DNA of 17,389 nt. Origin: JAZFYD01 sp036443405. GTDB lineage: Bacteria > Planctomycetota > PLA2. The stretch covers positions 1-17,389 of the forward strand of contig JAZFYD010000062.1 in the NCBI GenBank assembly GCA_036443405.1, in the 5' to 3' direction. This document shows positions 15,890-17,389 of this stretch, one piece after another. Both the position numbers and the translations under genes were made by a program. Every line of letters starts with the position of its first letter. Position 1 is the first letter of the stretch. Under the pieces are notes generated by a model. The model worked only from the letters and a program-made list of their open reading frames with translations. It had not been told where the DNA came from and searched no databases.

Positions 15890-16253
15890 CCCCTTCACGG
15901 AGGAGATCGAGCTCGGTGCGCAGGTCGTGAGCGCGTGAGCCGGCGCTGAGCATGCGGGCGCGAGCGTCGCGGGGATCGGCGCGCCGCTTGAGGAGTCTTC
16001 TTCGGCCAAGCTCCTTCGCGAGTCGGCCGACCGTCGAGGCCTCCAGGCCGGTGCGGCGGGCGATGTCCACGATCCGCATCTCGCCGAAATCGAGGACGGT
16101 GTGCAGGATCTGGGCGTGGGCGTTGGAGATGTCGAGGTGGCGGTAGGCCTGGTTGAACAGCCGGTCCGCGCGGCGGTGGGCGGCCGCGAGCCGTAGGCCG
16201 ATGTCGGGGTCCCGGGAGGAATCTCCGGAGGGATCGCTGGCGGCGTCCGGCAT
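15795..16253 (-). CDS. MarR family transcriptional regulator
   Basis: 152 residues. The winged helix is seen at about 45-100: NAHAQILHTVLDFGEMRIVD, then ARRTGLEASTVGRLAKEL (recognition helix about 70-82), and the wing RRADPRDARARMLSAG with the DxRxxR-type pattern of the family. N- and C-terminal helices would form the dimer. MarR proteins repress genes until a small ligand binds. It is divergent from nadC across 68 bp and may control itself and nadC; no clear operator palindrome was found in the gap. The TACGAT box precedes the ATG by six bases. Its 3' end overlaps the ComEA-like gene by 95 bp. Confidence 0.85.
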   Translation of the reverse strand: MPDAASDPSGDSSRDPDIGLRLAAAHRRADRLFNQAYRHLDISNAHAQILHTVLDFGEMRIVDIARRTGLEASTVGRLAKELGRRRLLKRRADPRDARARMLSAGSRAHDLRTELDLLREGVNRRLRALVAGPDEGAPSKLADTLDRLEDLP

Positions 16254-16259
16254 GAATGG

Positions 16260-16291
16260 ATCGTAAGAAATACAGGCGGACGGATGTTCAA
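16260..16291 (-). promoter_or_regulatory. Candidate leaderless promoter of the MarR gene
   Basis: On the minus strand TACGAT (16265 to 16260) is followed by six bases and the ATG at 16253, so transcription would start at the A. A possible -35, TTGAAC (16291 to 16286), is 20 bp away, which is long. No ribosome site is present. Confidence 0.45.
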
Positions 16292-16315
16292 GGACCGGTG
16301 CGGCTGGGCAATAAT
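16287..16315 (+). promoter_or_regulatory. Candidate leaderless promoter of nadC
   Basis: AATAAT (16310-16315) is followed by six bases and the nadC ATG at 16322. A weak -35, TTCAAG (16287-16292), lies 17 bp upstream and shares bases with the MarR -35. Binding of polymerase at one promoter should exclude the other. No ribosome site is seen. Confidence 0.45.
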
Positions 16316-16321
16316 CCGGCC

Positions 16322-17164
16322 ATGGATTTGGATTCGCTCCGGCCGGTTTTGGCGGCGGCGCTCGACGAGGACATCGGTGCGGGCGATCTGACGACGCGGT
16401 TGATGGTGCCGGATTGGGCGCGCGCGACAGGGGCCATCGTGGTCAAGGTCGCGGGCGTGGCGGCCGGCGTCGACGTGGCGCTCGAGCTGTTTCGAATGGC
16501 GGCGCGGGACGACATCGCGGTCACACGCGTCGTGGAGGAGGGGGCGCGGGTGCTGCCCGGTGAAACGCTGCTCGAGATCGAGGGGCCGGCGCCGGTGCTC
16601 TTGCGCGTGGAGCGCACGGCCCTGAATTTTTGCATGCGCATGTGTGGTGTCGCCACGTTGACGGCTCAGTTCGTCGAGCGGGTTTCGGGGACTGGTGCTC
16701 GGATTCTCGATACACGCAAGACCGCGCCGGGGCTGAGGCGGTTCGACAAGGCCGCGGTCGTCGCCGGCGGGGGCGAGAATCACCGCCAGGGGCTGTACGA
16801 CGCCGTGCTGGTCAAGGAGAACCACTTGGCGTTCGGCGTCGCGCTGGCCGAGGCGCTGGCGGCCCGGCCCGCTGGTGTGCCGGCCATTTGCGAGGCGGAA
16901 AACCTGGACGAGTTTCAGGCGGCGATGGACGCGGGTGCGGACGTCGTGTTGCTCGACGAGTTCGAGCCCGAAAACGTCACGGCGGCTTTGAAGCTCCGCG
17001 GCGATCACGACCTCCCCGAGATCGAGGTGTCCGGCGGCATCACGTTGGACAACGTGCGCGAGTACGCCGAAGCGGGAGCCGAACGAATCTCCATCGGCGC
17101 CCTGACCCACAGCGCAAAGTCCCTCGACCTCTCCATGAGCATCACCCCCGCCCCAACCCGCTAA
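16322..17164 (+). CDS. nadC: Nicotinate-nucleotide pyrophosphorylase (quinolinate phosphoribosyltransferase)
   Basis: 280 residues, normal for the family. It converts quinolinate and phosphoribosyl pyrophosphate to nicotinate mononucleotide, releasing CO2 and pyrophosphate, in NAD synthesis. Motifs: DEDIGAGDLTTRL near the N-terminus, ERTALNFCMRMCGVAT, DTRKTAPGLR (from Asp130), GGGENHRQGLYD (Asn153, His154, Arg155), VKENH (164-168), CEAEN, LLDEF, IEVSGGI and SIGALTHS. The active-site Arg, His and Lys residues are present. An open frame starts at 16256, but the extra 22 residues cross the divergent promoter, so the ATG at 16322 is chosen. No nadA or nadB is adjacent. Control by the divergent MarR protein is inferred from position only. 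Confidence 0.95.
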   Translation: MDLDSLRPVLAAALDEDIGAGDLTTRLMVPDWARATGAIVVKVAGVAAGVDVALELFRMAARDDIAVTRVVEEGARVLPGETLLEIEGPAPVLLRVERTALNFCMRMCGVATLTAQFVERVSGTGARILDTRKTAPGLRRFDKAAVVAGGGENHRQGLYDAVLVKENHLAFGVALAEALAARPAGVPAICEAENLDEFQAAMDAGADVVLLDEFEPENVTAALKLRGDHDLPEIEVSGGITLDNVREYAEAGAERISIGALTHSAKSLDLSMSITPAPTR

Positions 17165-17389
17165 GCAAAGCGGTCCCTCGAACGGTTCCTGGAACCGTAA
17201 GGTGTTCGCGTAACATGTGTTGCTGCAACGGATTGCAGCGGGAGGCTGCGGAAAGTCTGCCGCGCTCTCGTATTCCGAATTCGCTTGCCGTGCTCACTCA
17301 TTGGCCGAGGGTCCCCAGTCTTGGCGGCTTTTCGGTGATCTTTCCTGATCGAGAAGGCACCTGAAGTGCGGGACCCAATGCCGCACTCA
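17165..17389. other. Non-coding right end with three inverted repeats
   Basis: 225 bp without a convincing gene. It holds ACGGTTCC/GGAACCGT (17182-17198, one-base centre), a hairpin GCTGCAA/TTGCAGC with loop CGGA (17222-17239), and AGTGCGG/CCGCACT (17365-17371 and 17381-17387). The first may be the nadC terminator, though no T-tract follows. The rest could belong to a gene or repeat beyond the window. Confidence 0.4.
17182..17198. terminator. Palindrome after nadC
   Basis: Perfect 8-bp arms around one base, 17 bp after the nadC stop. It can fold as a six-pair stem with loop CCTGG. Without a T-tract it may equally be a protein-binding palindrome. Confidence 0.35.

Noticed and set aside
15518..17110. 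530-codon open frame on the minus strand
   Set aside because: Runs antisense to nadC and in another frame through the MarR gene; no coherent domains.

Overview
The window is GC-rich bacterial chromosome with 15 protein genes packed tightly on both strands. Most are conserved housekeeping genes. I see no rRNA, tRNA, CRISPR array, insertion sequence or recognisable defence cassette. The mix (DUF4388 protein, secreted TPR proteins with a peptidase-MA or zinc-ribbon end, Uma2 nuclease, membrane pyrophosphatase, Planctomycetota-style MoeA) suggests a Planctomycetota-like or related environmental Gram-negative. No marker gene settles this, so the placement is inference.

Left part (1-4522): a DUF4388 gene runs off the left edge on the minus strand. 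It is divergent from a secreted TPR/zinc-metallopeptidase protein (629-2395), followed by a small exported protein of unknown function (2498-3271). That gene ends flush against the convergent moeA (3272-4504), a molybdenum cofactor insertion enzyme.

Centre left (4525-8437): mutY (DNA repair) starts about 20 bp from moeA, in the opposite direction. It is followed after 2 bp by acs (acetyl-CoA synthetase), probably on the same message. After a hairpin come a Uma2-family nuclease with an excellent Shine-Dalgarno site and an AbrB-like protein with what looks like a leaderless promoter.

Centre (8482-12914): a DinG/XPD-type iron-sulphur helicase on the minus strand is divergent from a lipoprotein gene and rsfS (ribosome silencing factor). 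rsfS lacks a standard start codon where the Shine-Dalgarno sequence would place one. Between rsfS and a convergent secreted TPR/zinc-ribbon gene lie about 190 bp holding three copies of a small palindromic repeat. Two copies differ only by compensatory stem changes.

Right part (12915-17389): a structured 285-bp spacer, then a membrane pyrophosphatase whose key residues fit the K+-dependent, Na+-transport type. A ComEA-like helix-hairpin-helix protein follows, overlapping tail to tail with a MarR regulator. The regulator is divergent from nadC (NAD synthesis) across 68 bp, and both appear to have -10 boxes exactly six bases before ATG. The last 225 bp have no gene but carry three inverted repeats.

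The most interesting signals are the leaderless-promoter geometry, the covarying repeat cluster, the pyrophosphatase ion-specificity residues and the possible AUA start of rsfS.
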